This document shows, one piece after another, positions 17,237 through 25,535 of a stretch of DNA of 64,000 nucleotides. Position numbers and translations under genes: made by a program. This stretch comes from an uncultured Prevotellaceae bacterium. GTDB lineage: Bacteria > Bacteroidota > Bacteroidia > Bacteroidales > Muribaculaceae. A model generated the notes under the pieces. The model had not been told where the DNA came from, did not search any database, and saw nothing but the letters and a program-made list of their open reading frames with translations. How positions within the stretch are numbered: the first letter of the stretch is position 1; every line of letters starts with the position of its first letter. The DNA lies in assembly GCA_900318205.1 (NCBI GenBank), contig ONJS01000004.1, forward strand, positions 124,001 to 188,000, in the 5' to 3' direction.

Positions 17237-19171
17237 CTAATTCTCTGACAGCAAGTTGTTGATTAGAGATGTGACGTCATTGATGTCAATATCACCATCT
17301 CCATCCATGTCGGAATTGTCCATATTGATGCTATCGACATCGCCAGACAACAGATAATTGATCAACAATGTAACATCAGCAATACTGATTTTACCATCAC
17401 CATCCACATCACCGGCAAACACGCACTCGGCCTTCACCTTTTCATAGATATAATTAGCCCGTTGCCGTAGCCATTGGGCTGCTTGAACAGCCTGGGCAGC
17501 ATAATTGGTGTTATCAAGGCCTGCTGCCTTATTGTTAGCGAACGAGGGGGCGGCATATCGATAATAGTCCTGGCAGAACTCACATAGCTCATCCAGTTTG
17601 TCACCCATAAAATCTTTCCAAAGACTGAACAGGCGCTGACCAGTATCAGCCCCGTAGCGTAGCCCCCTGATGAAGTACCGTTGGGCAAGAGGCCAGTTGT
17701 AGAAATCGGCAGTTGCATTATGGACATAATAGGTGGCATTGGTCGTGTTATAACCATAAGCCCAGTCTAAATCCCAAACAGGCCCAAAACAAAACTTGCT
17801 GCTGTCATCTAAAAGATTAGCATTATAACAGAACAAACTTTTGGGATGAATGATCTCGGTATTTAAAATGATTTCATTAGCCATCAGATAACGGGCCAGA
17901 TAGTCCATATCCACATATTTAGAGAAATCATTGCCAGTCAGCACACATGTCACAAATTGATTAAACCGATTCTTAATCAGAGTCATTGTAAGCAAAGTGC
18001 TGTCCTCATCAAATTTGGGATGCTTTATGTTAACAGGGATACTATTAGATAATGTCTTGAACTTTTGCGTCTCTGCCTCATCGTAATACTTGTCCAATTC
18101 AAGCAAAACAGCGGTCGTTTCATCCTCCAGGTCAACACTGTTATTAGACAAGCCCACCTTCTCGGTAAAATTGTAACTGCCCTTATAGGTGCCGTTGATG
18201 TACAAATCCACTGGTATCATGTGATTGACGGCAGGCGTACCGATTAAACTGGCGGCTTTCATGCCAATGGCGTTGGTCATCATTGAACCCTTTGCTTTAT
18301 TTGCCAACAACACCCAGTTCTTGCCTTTAGTAAGACCCAAAGGCTTAACTTTGCTGGCAAACTTGAGGCGGTAAGGATTCTTTGAATCAGGATTGGACGA
18401 CCATGTTGTGGTATTTCCGCGACCCCTGATCTTTACCGAGTCGGTCATTGACGGGAATACGCCAGCTCCATCGATGATAATCTCGGCATCAACATACTCG
18501 ATTTTACTTGTGATATTCACACCGCCTACGGTGTTGATGTCAATACGGGGAACCGATGTGCTGTGATCAGTCAGATAATCTACATTAACGGTATATGTCC
18601 TGCCGAAGGGCAACATCGAGTATTTACCTAAAGGCAGAGCACTGAGAATCATGTCTCCTGGATAACCGACAACATAGGTGCGATTATTGTCAAAGCGCAA
18701 TCGGCTTACCTTGCTCTCCTGCTCTTTGCCATCAACGTACGCACGGGCATTCTCATCGGATAACGTGAAGGACGACGTGAGCCTCTTGCCGATACCCGCA
18801 ACCGTGACGTTGACCATATCATCGGTGATTGTTCCAACGGCATCGGAGATTACCTGATAATTGTACTTGTTGTTGAACTTGTAGGAAGTAAATGTAGGCA
18901 ATTCTTTACTGAGTTGTTCTTCAATGGAAGCAATTGACGCCATTGAATAGGCGTAAACTGTACCATCTTTAGCGGTAAAAGAGATTCTTCCTTCCTCTTG
19001 TGTCATCAACTGTAAACATGTGTCAGGAAACACATAAAGGCGACCATCATTAAAAGTCACATAGGTGGTCGCATTGACATCATGAGCATGAAACAGCACG
19101 CTCACAACAAACACGAGAAAGAACAGATGGAGGCTTCTGCTCATCTTTGGGGATAATATTTCCTTATTCAT
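17237..19171 (-). CDS. CotH-family protein with C-terminal dockerin
   Basis: 644 residues with a signal peptide (LFFLVFVVSVLFHAHDVNA). The CotH domain covers roughly residues 230-520: VKIRGRGNTTW, KPLGLTKGKNWVLLANKAKGSMMTN, LYINGTYKGSYNFTEKVGLSNN, and the FGPVWDLDWAYGY block with the WDxD metal-binding motif. CotH proteins are kinase-like spore-coat or surface proteins; their Bacteroidales role is not established. The last 60 residues carry two dockerin-like calcium-loop repeats, DVDGDGKISIADVTLLINYLL and DMDGDGDIDINDVTSLINNLL. The next gene upstream on the same strand encodes a cohesin-like secreted protein, a plausible partner. A later start at 19144 is possible. Confidence 0.85.
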   Translation of the reverse strand: MNKEILSPKMSRSLHLFFLVFVVSVLFHAHDVNATTYVTFNDGRLYVFPDTCLQLMTQEEGRISFTAKDGTVYAYSMASIASIEEQLSKELPTFTSYKFNNKYNYQVISDAVGTITDDMVNVTVAGIGKRLTSSFTLSDENARAYVDGKEQESKVSRLRFDNNRTYVVGYPGDMILSALPLGKYSMLPFGRTYTVNVDYLTDHSTSVPRIDINTVGGVNITSKIEYVDAEIIIDGAGVFPSMTDSVKIRGRGNTTTWSSNPDSKNPYRLKFASKVKPLGLTKGKNWVLLANKAKGSMMTNAIGMKAASLIGTPAVNHMIPVDLYINGTYKGSYNFTEKVGLSNNSVDLEDETTAVLLELDKYYDEAETQKFKTLSNSIPVNIKHPKFDEDSTLLTMTLIKNRFNQFVTCVLTGNDFSKYVDMDYLARYLMANEIILNTEIIHPKSLFCYNANLLDDSSKFCFGPVWDLDWAYGYNTTNATYYVHNATADFYNWPLAQRYFIRGLRYGADTGQRLFSLWKDFMGDKLDELCEFCQDYYRYAAPSFANNKAAGLDNTNYAAQAVQAAQWLRQRANYIYEKVKAECVFAGDVDGDGKISIADVTLLINYLLSGDVDSINMDNSDMDGDGDIDINDVTSLINNLLSEN

Positions 19172-19323
19172 CTCTTAAAGAGGTTTCAGATACACTTAGT
19201 TGATAAAGATAAGGCAATTAAAGCCCCCGGCAAAACATCCTCTACATTCTACCGCCCACCTTCACAAGCGCAGATGCTACTTGTCTTTCATCACTTTTGG
19301 ATTGTATAATCCAAGCGATTGGT

Positions 19324-19842
19324 TTAATAGAATTTGCCGTCATTTTGGGTTTTGTCCATGGGGATGCCAATGAGCGAGCTGGCGGGGACGGTTACCTTGA
19401 TGGTATCGCCTTCAATAGGAATGGACTTGTTGTCGATTGTCGAACCTTTGGCACCAGACAGGATGATATCACCGCCCTTGAAATCGGGTCCTGCAGCAAA
19501 GTTTATCACCACAACCACTTCACTACCGGCTGGATAGCAGATGCGAGCCATGGGATAGATAAATACCACCTGCTCTCCATTATCTGTCCTGCGGCACACC
19601 AGGTTCATTTCATATTTCTCGCTATACTTGGTCAGGCTGCTGCTTTCAACCTTGAGGCCATCGGGAAGTGTCATGTTAAACTGCAGGCCGCGCATCGGGG
19701 TCTCGTTGGCAAGCACCACGGGAACACTGACAACGGAATCCCTGTCAATTACAAAATCCTCGATACAGATGCGGTCACCCTGGGCCGTCACAGTCAATGC
19801 AGCCAAGGCAACAATGATTGTCAATAGGAAATGTCTCATCAT
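19324..19842 (-). CDS. small secreted cohesin-like protein
   Basis: 172 residues with a signal peptide (MMRHFLLTIIVALAALTVTAQ). The mature part resembles a single cohesin-type beta-sandwich: VSVPVVLANETPMRGLQFNMTLPDGLKV corresponds to the conserved cohesin opening (V-x-V-P-V-x-L-x-N ... G-x-Q-F-x-L), and VVVVINFAAGPDFKGGDIILSGAKGS to the later strands. Cohesins bind dockerins through calcium-dependent contacts. The downstream gene ends in a dockerin, and at least two other dockerin proteins lie within 25 kb. There is no membrane anchor or type IX sorting domain; the tail ends QNDGKFY. The cohesin assignment rests on pattern only and needs a profile or structure search. It has its own strong promoter. 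Confidence 0.65.
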   Translation of the reverse strand: MMRHFLLTIIVALAALTVTAQGDRICIEDFVIDRDSVVSVPVVLANETPMRGLQFNMTLPDGLKVESSSLTKYSEKYEMNLVCRRTDNGEQVVFIYPMARICYPAGSEVVVVINFAAGPDFKGGDIILSGAKGSTIDNKSIPIEGDTIKVTVPASSLIGIPMDKTQNDGKFY

Positions 19843-19872
19843 CTCTTCTAGTTATTGATTAGCTTAGGCCGA

Positions 19873-19904
19873 CAAAGTTACAACAAGTTTTTGGTAACTG
19901 CAAA
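19873..19904 (-). promoter_or_regulatory. promoter of cohesin-like gene
   Basis: Minus-strand TTTG (plus 19901-19904), 20-nt spacer, then TAACTTTG (plus 19873-19880). A near-perfect Bacteroidetes promoter about 30 bp upstream of the start codon. Confidence 0.8.
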
Positions 19905-20082
19905 AAACCGAGAAAACCATACTAAAACCAATCCAAAACCCCTTAAAGAACAAAAAACAAAAAGAAGATTTCCCCTTGCACCACCGCATCGCAAACGCGC
20001 ATGTACGCGAGAAAAAGCAAGCTTTCAGAATTGGGGAAGCTGTTGCTGTTGAAATCTTTTTTAGAAAAAAAACATGCAAAAG

Positions 20083-20115
20083 TATTGACAAAACACCAAC
20101 GATATTGTAATTTTG
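20083..20115 (+). promoter_or_regulatory. promoter of the two-gene unknown cassette
   Basis: ATTG at 20084-20087, 20-nt spacer, TAATTTTG at 20108-20115. It places the transcription start near 20122 and so favours the ATG at 20161 over earlier in-frame starts. It diverges from the promoter at 19873-19904. Confidence 0.75.
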
Positions 20116-20160
20116 CAACGTCAAAATTATTGTTTTACCATTTTAAACACCATTTTTACC

Positions 20161-20640
20161 ATGAAAGACATGAAATCAAGTATCAAGAAGCGCGAACTGT
20201 GCCAGCAGCGTGACAAGGAGTTTCTAGCGCTCTACCACCCTACCCTCGACGCCCTGGTCGAGCAGGGCATACCCATGAGCAAGGCACGCCGTGCTGCCGT
20301 TGAATTCACTATAGCCAACGGCCATCCTCACTACCACGTGGAGCACGAACGCGCTTACCGCTGCGTGTGCCACCTGCTGAGTGCCGAGCAAAAGAAGGCG
20401 TGCAACGCCCGCACCTACCGCACCAGCGAGGAAATGGGACTGCCCAAACACCGCCTGCGCCAACAGATGTGGTATGAAATCACCCGACAAGTCGCCGCCC
20501 TGCGAGATCGCGGCATGAGCATTGAGAACGCCATCGACCATGTGCTGGAGCACTGCCGCGCCTCGCGCTTCTTCATCTCTCCCGTCACCGCGCTGACCAA
20601 AATCTGCCCTCAGGCCCGCACACGCGCCATAAGGAGTTAG
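20161..20640 (+). CDS. unknown cytoplasmic protein, 159 residues
   Basis: I do not recognise this gene. It is basic and helix-rich (MKDMKSSIKKRELCQQRDKEF at the start), with a conserved-looking block GIPMSKARRAAVEFTIANGHPHYHVEHERAYRCV and a later RTSEEMGLPKHRLRQQMWYEITRQ segment that could be a helix-turn-helix. There is no signal peptide and no membrane segment. The upstream promoter and translated codon pattern suggest it is real. Its stop codon lies inside the first heptamer of the composite array at 20634. The following gene is another small unknown on the same strand, 99 bp away. Possible DNA-binding protein, not shown. Confidence 0.6.
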   Translation: MKDMKSSIKKRELCQQRDKEFLALYHPTLDALVEQGIPMSKARRAAVEFTIANGHPHYHVEHERAYRCVCHLLSAEQKKACNARTYRTSEEMGLPKHRLRQQMWYEITRQVAALRDRGMSIENAIDHVLEHCRASRFFISPVTALTKICPQARTRAIRS

Positions 20641-20713
20641 GAGTTAGAAGTGAGAAGTGAGGAGTTCTAGAATATCTAGAGTATCTAGAGCATCCAGGAG
20701 ATCTAGAAAGTAT
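20634..20713. repeat. composite array: 5 x 7 bp joined to 5 x 9 bp
   Basis: 20634-20668: gagttag, gagttag, aagtgag, aagtgag, gagttct. 20669-20713: agaatatct, agagtatct, agagcatcc, aggagatct, agaaagtat. The total is exactly 80 bp, the same size and order as at 13610-13689 although the unit sequences differ. It spans the gap between the two unknown genes and includes the stop of the first. Confidence 0.85.
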
Positions 20714-20739
20714 AATTCATTTTAAACCAGAGAAACACC

Positions 20740-21150
20740 ATGAAATACCGCATTGATATCGTAATAGACCTGGATGAAATCCAGCAAGCCATTTATACCG
20801 AGGGAGTATGGCACCCCGCCGAGAACGCCACCGCCTGGGGCGTGAACAGTAGTAATGAACCCATCGTTGACCGCCGTGTGCGCGAGGGCCTGGACGATTT
20901 GTTAGCACGCATGAGCGGCTACATCGTGAGCCAGAACATCAACTTCAACCTCGACAGCCAGAATATCATATTGGGGATCGCCATCAAGAAACGCCCGTTG
21001 CTGTCGCTGGCACGGGAGCTGAAAAACGCCATAGTCAGCGCACTTGCCAACTACGCGCTGATGTCACTCTATGGCGATGAGGACAGCATCTATGGCACGG
21101 CATGGCGTCTGCACCGTGCCCGCACGTTGCTGCTCCTGTGCCGCCCATGA
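20740..21150 (+). CDS. unknown protein, 136 residues
   Basis: I do not recognise this gene. It begins MKYRIDIVIDLDEIQQAIYTEG and is of mixed charge, with a helical RRVREGLDDLLARMSGYIV and a hydrophobic PLLSLARELKNAIVSALANYALM. No signal peptide or clear domain is visible. It is co-oriented with the preceding gene across the composite repeat and probably co-transcribed. It ends about 60 bp before the truncated peptidase duplicate. Confidence 0.55.
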   Translation: MKYRIDIVIDLDEIQQAIYTEGVWHPAENATAWGVNSSNEPIVDRRVREGLDDLLARMSGYIVSQNINFNLDSQNIILGIAIKKRPLLSLARELKNAIVSALANYALMSLYGDEDSIYGTAWRLHRARTLLLLCRP

Positions 21151-21184
21151 GCCCCTAAAGGTGCAATACACCCAAGAGATAACT

Positions 21185-21466
21185 GCTATTGACTGCTCTA
21201 TATGTTTGTTAATGGCACCTTCAAGGCTTCGAGCATGGTAGACCTCGGCAACGGCGAGACTGTCGACATTCCTATCCGCTTCATGCCGACGGAAGCCGGC
21301 AACCACACGCTCACCTGGTCTTGGAACGATGACGGCAAAGTCTCCATCAAAGATGTAACCGACCTCATCAACCTGCTGCTCTCACAGCAGTAAAGCGCTG
21401 ATTGCATAGCACTACTCGAGACAACGAGGATGCGCCGATATGTGGTGCATCCTCGTTATCTTTTTC
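21185..21466 (+). pseudogene. truncated duplicate of the C10 peptidase 3' end
   Basis: From GACTGCTCTATATGTTTGTT (21191) the sequence matches the intact peptidase gene from about 23321. It contains the Ig-like segment FVNGTFKA...GNGETVDIPIRFMPTEAGNHTLTWSWNDDG, then jumps directly into the second part of the dockerin (KVSIKDVTDLINLLLSQQ), losing about 500 bp. The junction falls at GATGACGGC, a sequence shared by both break points. Homology continues past the stop through the terminator hairpin (21423-21466). The 5' half of the gene is absent, so it cannot make a secreted peptidase; a 63-codon frame from 21202 remains open. A remnant of a tandem duplication. Confidence 0.8.
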
Positions 21467-21634
21467 TGATTACTATCTCAATAACAAATATTCAAAGAAA
21501 AAAAAGTACTGATATTGACTTCATCCGCTTTGTAGATACGCAAAATTTTGCGTATCTACGGGTTTCAGCAGGCTGATTAGGTGAGTTCAAGAGTATAATT
21601 CGTCAAACTCATGTGAAATATTCCAAAAAAAATG

Positions 21635-21642
21635 TATATTTG
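21635..21642 (+). promoter_or_regulatory. -7 element for C10 peptidase gene
   Basis: TATATTTG, about 40 bp before the start codon. The -33 region (TGTG at 21612-21615) is only a partial match. Confidence 0.5.
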
Positions 21643-21680
21643 CAGCAACATTATTATTAACCCTAAAATCAAGCCATCCA

Positions 21681-24059
21681 ATGAACAGGATTTACACTTT
21701 TATGTTAGTGCTGTGCCTGGCGATAGCCAGTGGCACCGCATGGGCCGAGTCTATTAACGAGAGCCAGGCAAAACGCATTGCCGAGGGCTTCATGACAAGT
21801 CACCGTATGCCCGCCACTGGGCTGAAACTGGCAAAGAAGGCACCGCAACTCAATGCGCCCTCACAGGCTGGGGCAGCTGCCTACTATGTCTTTAACAATG
21901 GGCAAGCCCAGGGCGGTTATATCATCGTTGCCGGCGATGATCGCGCACCTGCCGTGCTGGGCTACAGCGACCGTGGCACCTTTGACACCCAAGCCATTCC
22001 TGAGGCTATGCAGGAACTGCTGGACAGCTATGCCGAGCAGATCGAGGCACTGGGCCGTGGCGACAAGGCGGCAATGCTGACATCGTCGGGCCCCGCCATT
22101 GCTCCCCTGCTCACCTCGTGCTGGAACCAGAAATCGCCCCACAACCAACTGTTACCCTTTGTTGCTGGCAGTCGCGCTGTGGTGGGTTGTGCCGGTACAG
22201 CCATGGCCCAAATCATGTATTACTGGAAATGGCCCGCAAGACCCACGATGACCATTCCCGAGTACACCACTTCGACCTATTCCATCTTTATGCCCGCGCT
22301 GGAGCCCGTTGACTTCAACTGGGATGCGATGCAGGACAACTATCAGAGTAGCGACACACTGAGCGAAGCCGGCCTTGCTGCAGCAACGCTATCGCTGTAC
22401 TGCGCCCAGTCCCTTGAGATGGATTTCGAGGACGGTAGTTCGGGAGCCACCACCTCACGCGCAGCGCAGAAACTCAGCACCTACTTTGGCTACAAAGCAA
22501 GCGCCCGCGTCCTGAGCCGCGCCAATTACACCAACCAGGAATGGTCCGACAACATCTATAGCGAGCTGGCTGCCAATCGTCCCGTCATCTACACCGGCAG
22601 AAAAAAGTCGAGTGGTCACGCCTTCATCTGTGACGGCTATGACGGCAACGGTATGTTCCACATCAACTGGGGCTGGAACGGACAAAGTAACGGCTACTTC
22701 CTGCTCAACGTACTCAATCCCGACATGCAGGGCACGGGTAGCGCCAGCGGTGTTTATGGCTATGTCTATAGCCAGTCAGCAATCGTTGGTATCGAGCCTG
22801 GTGAGGCAGACAACGTGTTAGCCATGACGATTACTAGTGCAACTCTGAAGTCAGCTACGACAACGCGCACGGGCACCGACGATAACTTTACAGCAGTCTT
22901 AACGGGTCTCTTCCACAACTACACGTCTGATGTAATTGCAGCCAGGTTTGGTTGGGGTCTGTATCAGGATGACGAATTCATAGAGCGACTCTACAGCACT
23001 TACACTACTGGTGTAAAGCCCGGCAACTACTTCACCATTGCTGACAAGACGGTGAGCTTCGGTAGCGGTAAGACCAGCGGCACCTATCGCATCGTGCCGA
23101 TTTACAGCGAGTATGGCGAAAGCAACTGGCGTCCCTGCGTCGGTGGCGACAAGCACTATTTCGAAGTTACCATCAACGGCAATGAGTGCACCATTAAGGG
23201 CTACGGCTCAGCCTCCGAGCCCATTTACACGGTCAACGACATCACCATGGAAGGCATGATGCACAACGGCCGCCCCGTTGACCTCAACGTCAACCTGACC
23301 AACAACGGCGAGTGGTCCAACCGACTGCTCTATATGTTTGTTAACGGTACCTTTAAGGCAACAGGTCTGGTGAGCCTCGGCAACGGCGAGACCACCGATA
23401 TCCCCTTCCGCTTCATGCCGACGGCAGCCGGCGACCACACGCTCACCTGGTCTTGGAACGATGACGGTAGCAATCCTATCGCCACCCGCACCGTTACTAT
23501 CAATGCAATGCCATCGGCTTCGCTGAGCGGCACTCTGCAGGTGCTGAACGTCACCGATGCCACCAACAAGATCGTCACCAGCGACAAGTTCAGCGTAGAG
23601 CTCACTGTCACCAACAACGGCACCGAGACCTACCACGAGGAACTCTCCTTCAAACTCTACAAGCACACCTCGGGCAACAGCGGCACCTCGGTACAAGGCC
23701 TGAACATGCCCATCGTGCTGGAGCCGGGCGAGACCAAGACTGTACAGGCAGACTTTGACAACGTCGTCAACGGCTGGAAATACTTTGTCAACGCCTACTA
23801 TTACAGTGCCGGTGAACAAATCAAGATCAAGGGCACCTCGTTCCACACCATCGTCTTCCCCGAGGCTCCCGAGCCCCAACTGGGTGACGTGAACGGTGAC
23901 GGCAAGCTGTCCATCAAAGATGTAACCGACCTGATTGACTACTTGCTGAGCGATAACAGCGAGGGCATCAATCTTGACGTTGCCGACATCAATGGCGACG
24001 GCCGTATCGCCATCAAGGATGTAACCGACCTCATCAGCCTGCTGCTCTCACAGCAGTAA
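21681..24059 (+). CDS. C10-family (streptopain-like) cysteine peptidase with C-terminal dockerin
   Basis: 792 residues. A signal peptide (MLVLCLAIASGTAWA) precedes a propeptide of about 125 residues typical of SpeB-type zymogens (YYVFNNGQAQGGYIIVAGDDRAP). The catalytic Cys is C170 in VVGCAGTAMAQIMYYWKWP and the catalytic His is H313 in GHAFICDGYDGNGMFHINWGWNG. Two or three Ig-like segments follow, and the last 58 residues (from about 735) hold two dockerin repeats: GDVNGDGKLSIKDVTDLIDYLL and DINGDGRIAIKDVTDLISLLL. A secreted or surface protease held through its dockerin is likely. A decayed copy of its tail lies directly upstream. No staphostatin-like inhibitor gene is adjacent. Confidence 0.92.
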   Translation: MNRIYTFMLVLCLAIASGTAWAESINESQAKRIAEGFMTSHRMPATGLKLAKKAPQLNAPSQAGAAAYYVFNNGQAQGGYIIVAGDDRAPAVLGYSDRGTFDTQAIPEAMQELLDSYAEQIEALGRGDKAAMLTSSGPAIAPLLTSCWNQKSPHNQLLPFVAGSRAVVGCAGTAMAQIMYYWKWPARPTMTIPEYTTSTYSIFMPALEPVDFNWDAMQDNYQSSDTLSEAGLAAATLSLYCAQSLEMDFEDGSSGATTSRAAQKLSTYFGYKASARVLSRANYTNQEWSDNIYSELAANRPVIYTGRKKSSGHAFICDGYDGNGMFHINWGWNGQSNGYFLLNVLNPDMQGTGSASGVYGYVYSQSAIVGIEPGEADNVLAMTITSATLKSATTTRTGTDDNFTAVLTGLFHNYTSDVIAARFGWGLYQDDEFIERLYSTYTTGVKPGNYFTIADKTVSFGSGKTSGTYRIVPIYSEYGESNWRPCVGGDKHYFEVTINGNECTIKGYGSASEPIYTVNDITMEGMMHNGRPVDLNVNLTNNGEWSNRLLYMFVNGTFKATGLVSLGNGETTDIPFRFMPTAAGDHTLTWSWNDDGSNPIATRTVTINAMPSASLSGTLQVLNVTDATNKIVTSDKFSVELTVTNNGTETYHEELSFKLYKHTSGNSGTSVQGLNMPIVLEPGETKTVQADFDNVVNGWKYFVNAYYYSAGEQIKIKGTSFHTIVFPEAPEPQLGDVNGDGKLSIKDVTDLIDYLLSDNSEGINLDVADINGDGRIAIKDVTDLISLLLSQQ

Positions 24060-24088
24060 TGAGCTGATCGCATAGTTCTACTCGAGAA

Positions 24089-24130
24089 AACGAGGATGCG
24101 CCGACATGTGGTGCATCCTCGTTTTTTTTA
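24089..24130 (+). terminator. terminator of C10 peptidase gene
   Basis: AACGAGGATGC pairs with GCATCCTCGTT and is followed by eight Ts. The same hairpin occurs after the truncated duplicate. Confidence 0.85.
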
Positions 24131-24605
24131 TATGTCCCCATAAACATGGCCGCACGCTAAGCCGCCAAGTTAACGTGAATTCGATGAAAATAAAGCACTA
24201 ATACTCAGCTCATCCGCTATGGAGGTGTGTCATTGTTCGCTTCAAGATTTTTTATCGGCCTTACGGCCGAGAACCTTTAGGTCGGCGAAGCCAAATTAAA
24301 CAAAAATTATTAATAAAATTAAATATGAAGTTGTCTTGTTTAATTTCTCCGTGCTAAGCACGGACATTAGTACAAGCATGGATTTATGACACATTTACAG
24401 GGTCATGCAGGCTAAACAGTTGAGTTAGAAGAGAATATCCATCAAAACTGTTTGCGTTAAATCACGGCATATTATAACCACAGCATCAGAAGGCACAAAA
24501 AGACGAAAGATAAACCATGTAACTGACACAAATAATGTTTTATTAAAAAGCATGAGGCAATTTCTTCATTATTTGACACTTTCAGCCTCAAACATTGATG
24601 GAGTA
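24131..24605. other. long non-coding spacer with nested palindromes
   Basis: No supported gene. Between 24255 and 24364 there are three structured pieces: TCGGCC/GGCCGA (24255-24270), a perfect 11-bp inverted repeat AAATTAAACAA (24293-24303) with TTGTTTAATTT (24336-24346), and TCCGTGC/GCACGGA (24348-24364). The part next to the peptidase gene still resembles the region after the truncated duplicate (about 21480-21540). Confidence 0.5.
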
Positions 24606-24637
24606 TTTGATTATTAGCCCAAAGTTTACTACTTTTG
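24606..24637 (+). promoter_or_regulatory. promoter of PIG-L deacetylase gene
   Basis: TTTG at 24606-24609, 20-nt spacer, TACTTTTG at 24630-24637. A consensus match; it predicts a very short leader of about 15 nt before the ATG at 24658. Confidence 0.8.
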
Positions 24638-24657
24638 TCACAAATAATTAGAGCATT

Positions 24658-25419
24658 ATGAACCGTAGAGAAATGATCAAGAAGACGGGAGCAGCAGCCG
24701 TGGGTGCCACGGTGCTGGGGCTGCCCGTGGGGGCATTGGCCCAAGAGAACAGCAGTAACTCAACCAAACCACGCAAACGCCTGAAGGTGCTGGCCATCGG
24801 GGCTCATCCCGACGACCCTGAGACCTGCTGTGGTGGCACGATGTGCCTGCTGACCGAGGCGGGTCATGAGGTGGTGTGCGTCTATCTCACGCGCGGCGAG
24901 GCTGGCATCGCAGGCAAGAGCCATAGCGAGGCTGCCGCCATCCGTGTGGTGGAGAGCGAAAACGCCTGCAAAGTGACCGGGGCACGCCACATCTTCATGA
25001 GTCAGGTGGATGGCAATACCGAGGTCAACCTGGAGCGCTACAAGGAGATGCGCGAACTCATCGATCGCGAGAATCCCGACATCGTGATGACCCACTGGCC
25101 GCTTGACGGTCACCGCGACCATGCCTGCTGCGGCATCCTCGTGATGGACGCCTGGCGACGCCTGGACCGCCGCTTCAAGCTGTTCTACTTCGAGGCCATG
25201 TCGGGTACCCAGAGCCAGATGTTCCACCCGACGCACTGGGTAAACATCGAGTCGGTGCTGGAGCGCAAGCACGAAGCCTGCAACTGTCATGTGAGCCAGG
25301 GGATGGACGAGATCTACCACTGGCACAAGACGATGGAACACTTCCGCGGCCTCGAGTGCCGCTGTGAAGCCGCCGAGGCCTTCATGCAGCACAGCGACGC
25401 CCTCCCCACCCTGTCGTGA
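24658..25419 (+). CDS. PIG-L/LmbE-family deacetylase with Tat-type leader
   Basis: 253 residues. The N-terminus MNRREMIKKTGAAAVGATVLGLPVGALA has a twin-arginine pair and hydrophobic stretch, suggesting Tat export of a folded metalloprotein. The zinc-binding motif AHPDD (A49-D53) and the second motif GHRDH (about residue 150) are both intact; the family deacetylates N-acetylglucosamine-type substrates using zinc bound by two His and one Asp. The RGEAGIAGKSHSEAAAIRVVE block is also typical. Substrate unknown; candidates are cell-wall or host-glycan aminosugars. It is a single-gene unit with its own promoter, followed by a 9-bp repeat array and a strong bidirectional terminator. Confidence 0.9.
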   Translation: MNRREMIKKTGAAAVGATVLGLPVGALAQENSSNSTKPRKRLKVLAIGAHPDDPETCCGGTMCLLTEAGHEVVCVYLTRGEAGIAGKSHSEAAAIRVVESENACKVTGARHIFMSQVDGNTEVNLERYKEMRELIDRENPDIVMTHWPLDGHRDHACCGILVMDAWRRLDRRFKLFYFEAMSGTQSQMFHPTHWVNIESVLERKHEACNCHVSQGMDEIYHWHKTMEHFRGLECRCEAAEAFMQHSDALPTLS

Positions 25420-25431
25420 CCGAGCCATTGC

Positions 25432-25476
25432 AATAGTCACTATAGTTACTATAGTCACTATAGATATTATAGAACA
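25432..25476. repeat. 5 x 9-bp array after PIG-L gene
   Basis: Units: aatagtcac, tatagttac, tatagtcac, tatagatat, tatagaaca. Exactly five units of 9 bp with TATAG at the start of four. It ends where the terminator stem begins. Confidence 0.85.
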
Positions 25477-25517
25477 ATAATCCCCGTGGTGTTAATGCCA
25501 CGGGGATTATTGTTTTT
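25475..25517. terminator. bidirectional terminator between converging genes
   Basis: A 15-bp perfect stem, CAATAATCCCCGTGG with CCACGGGGATTATTG, and a run of five Ts. It serves the plus-strand deacetylase and the minus-strand outer-membrane protein. Confidence 0.9.
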
Positions 25518-25535
25518 ATTGCAGGTAACCTGCTT

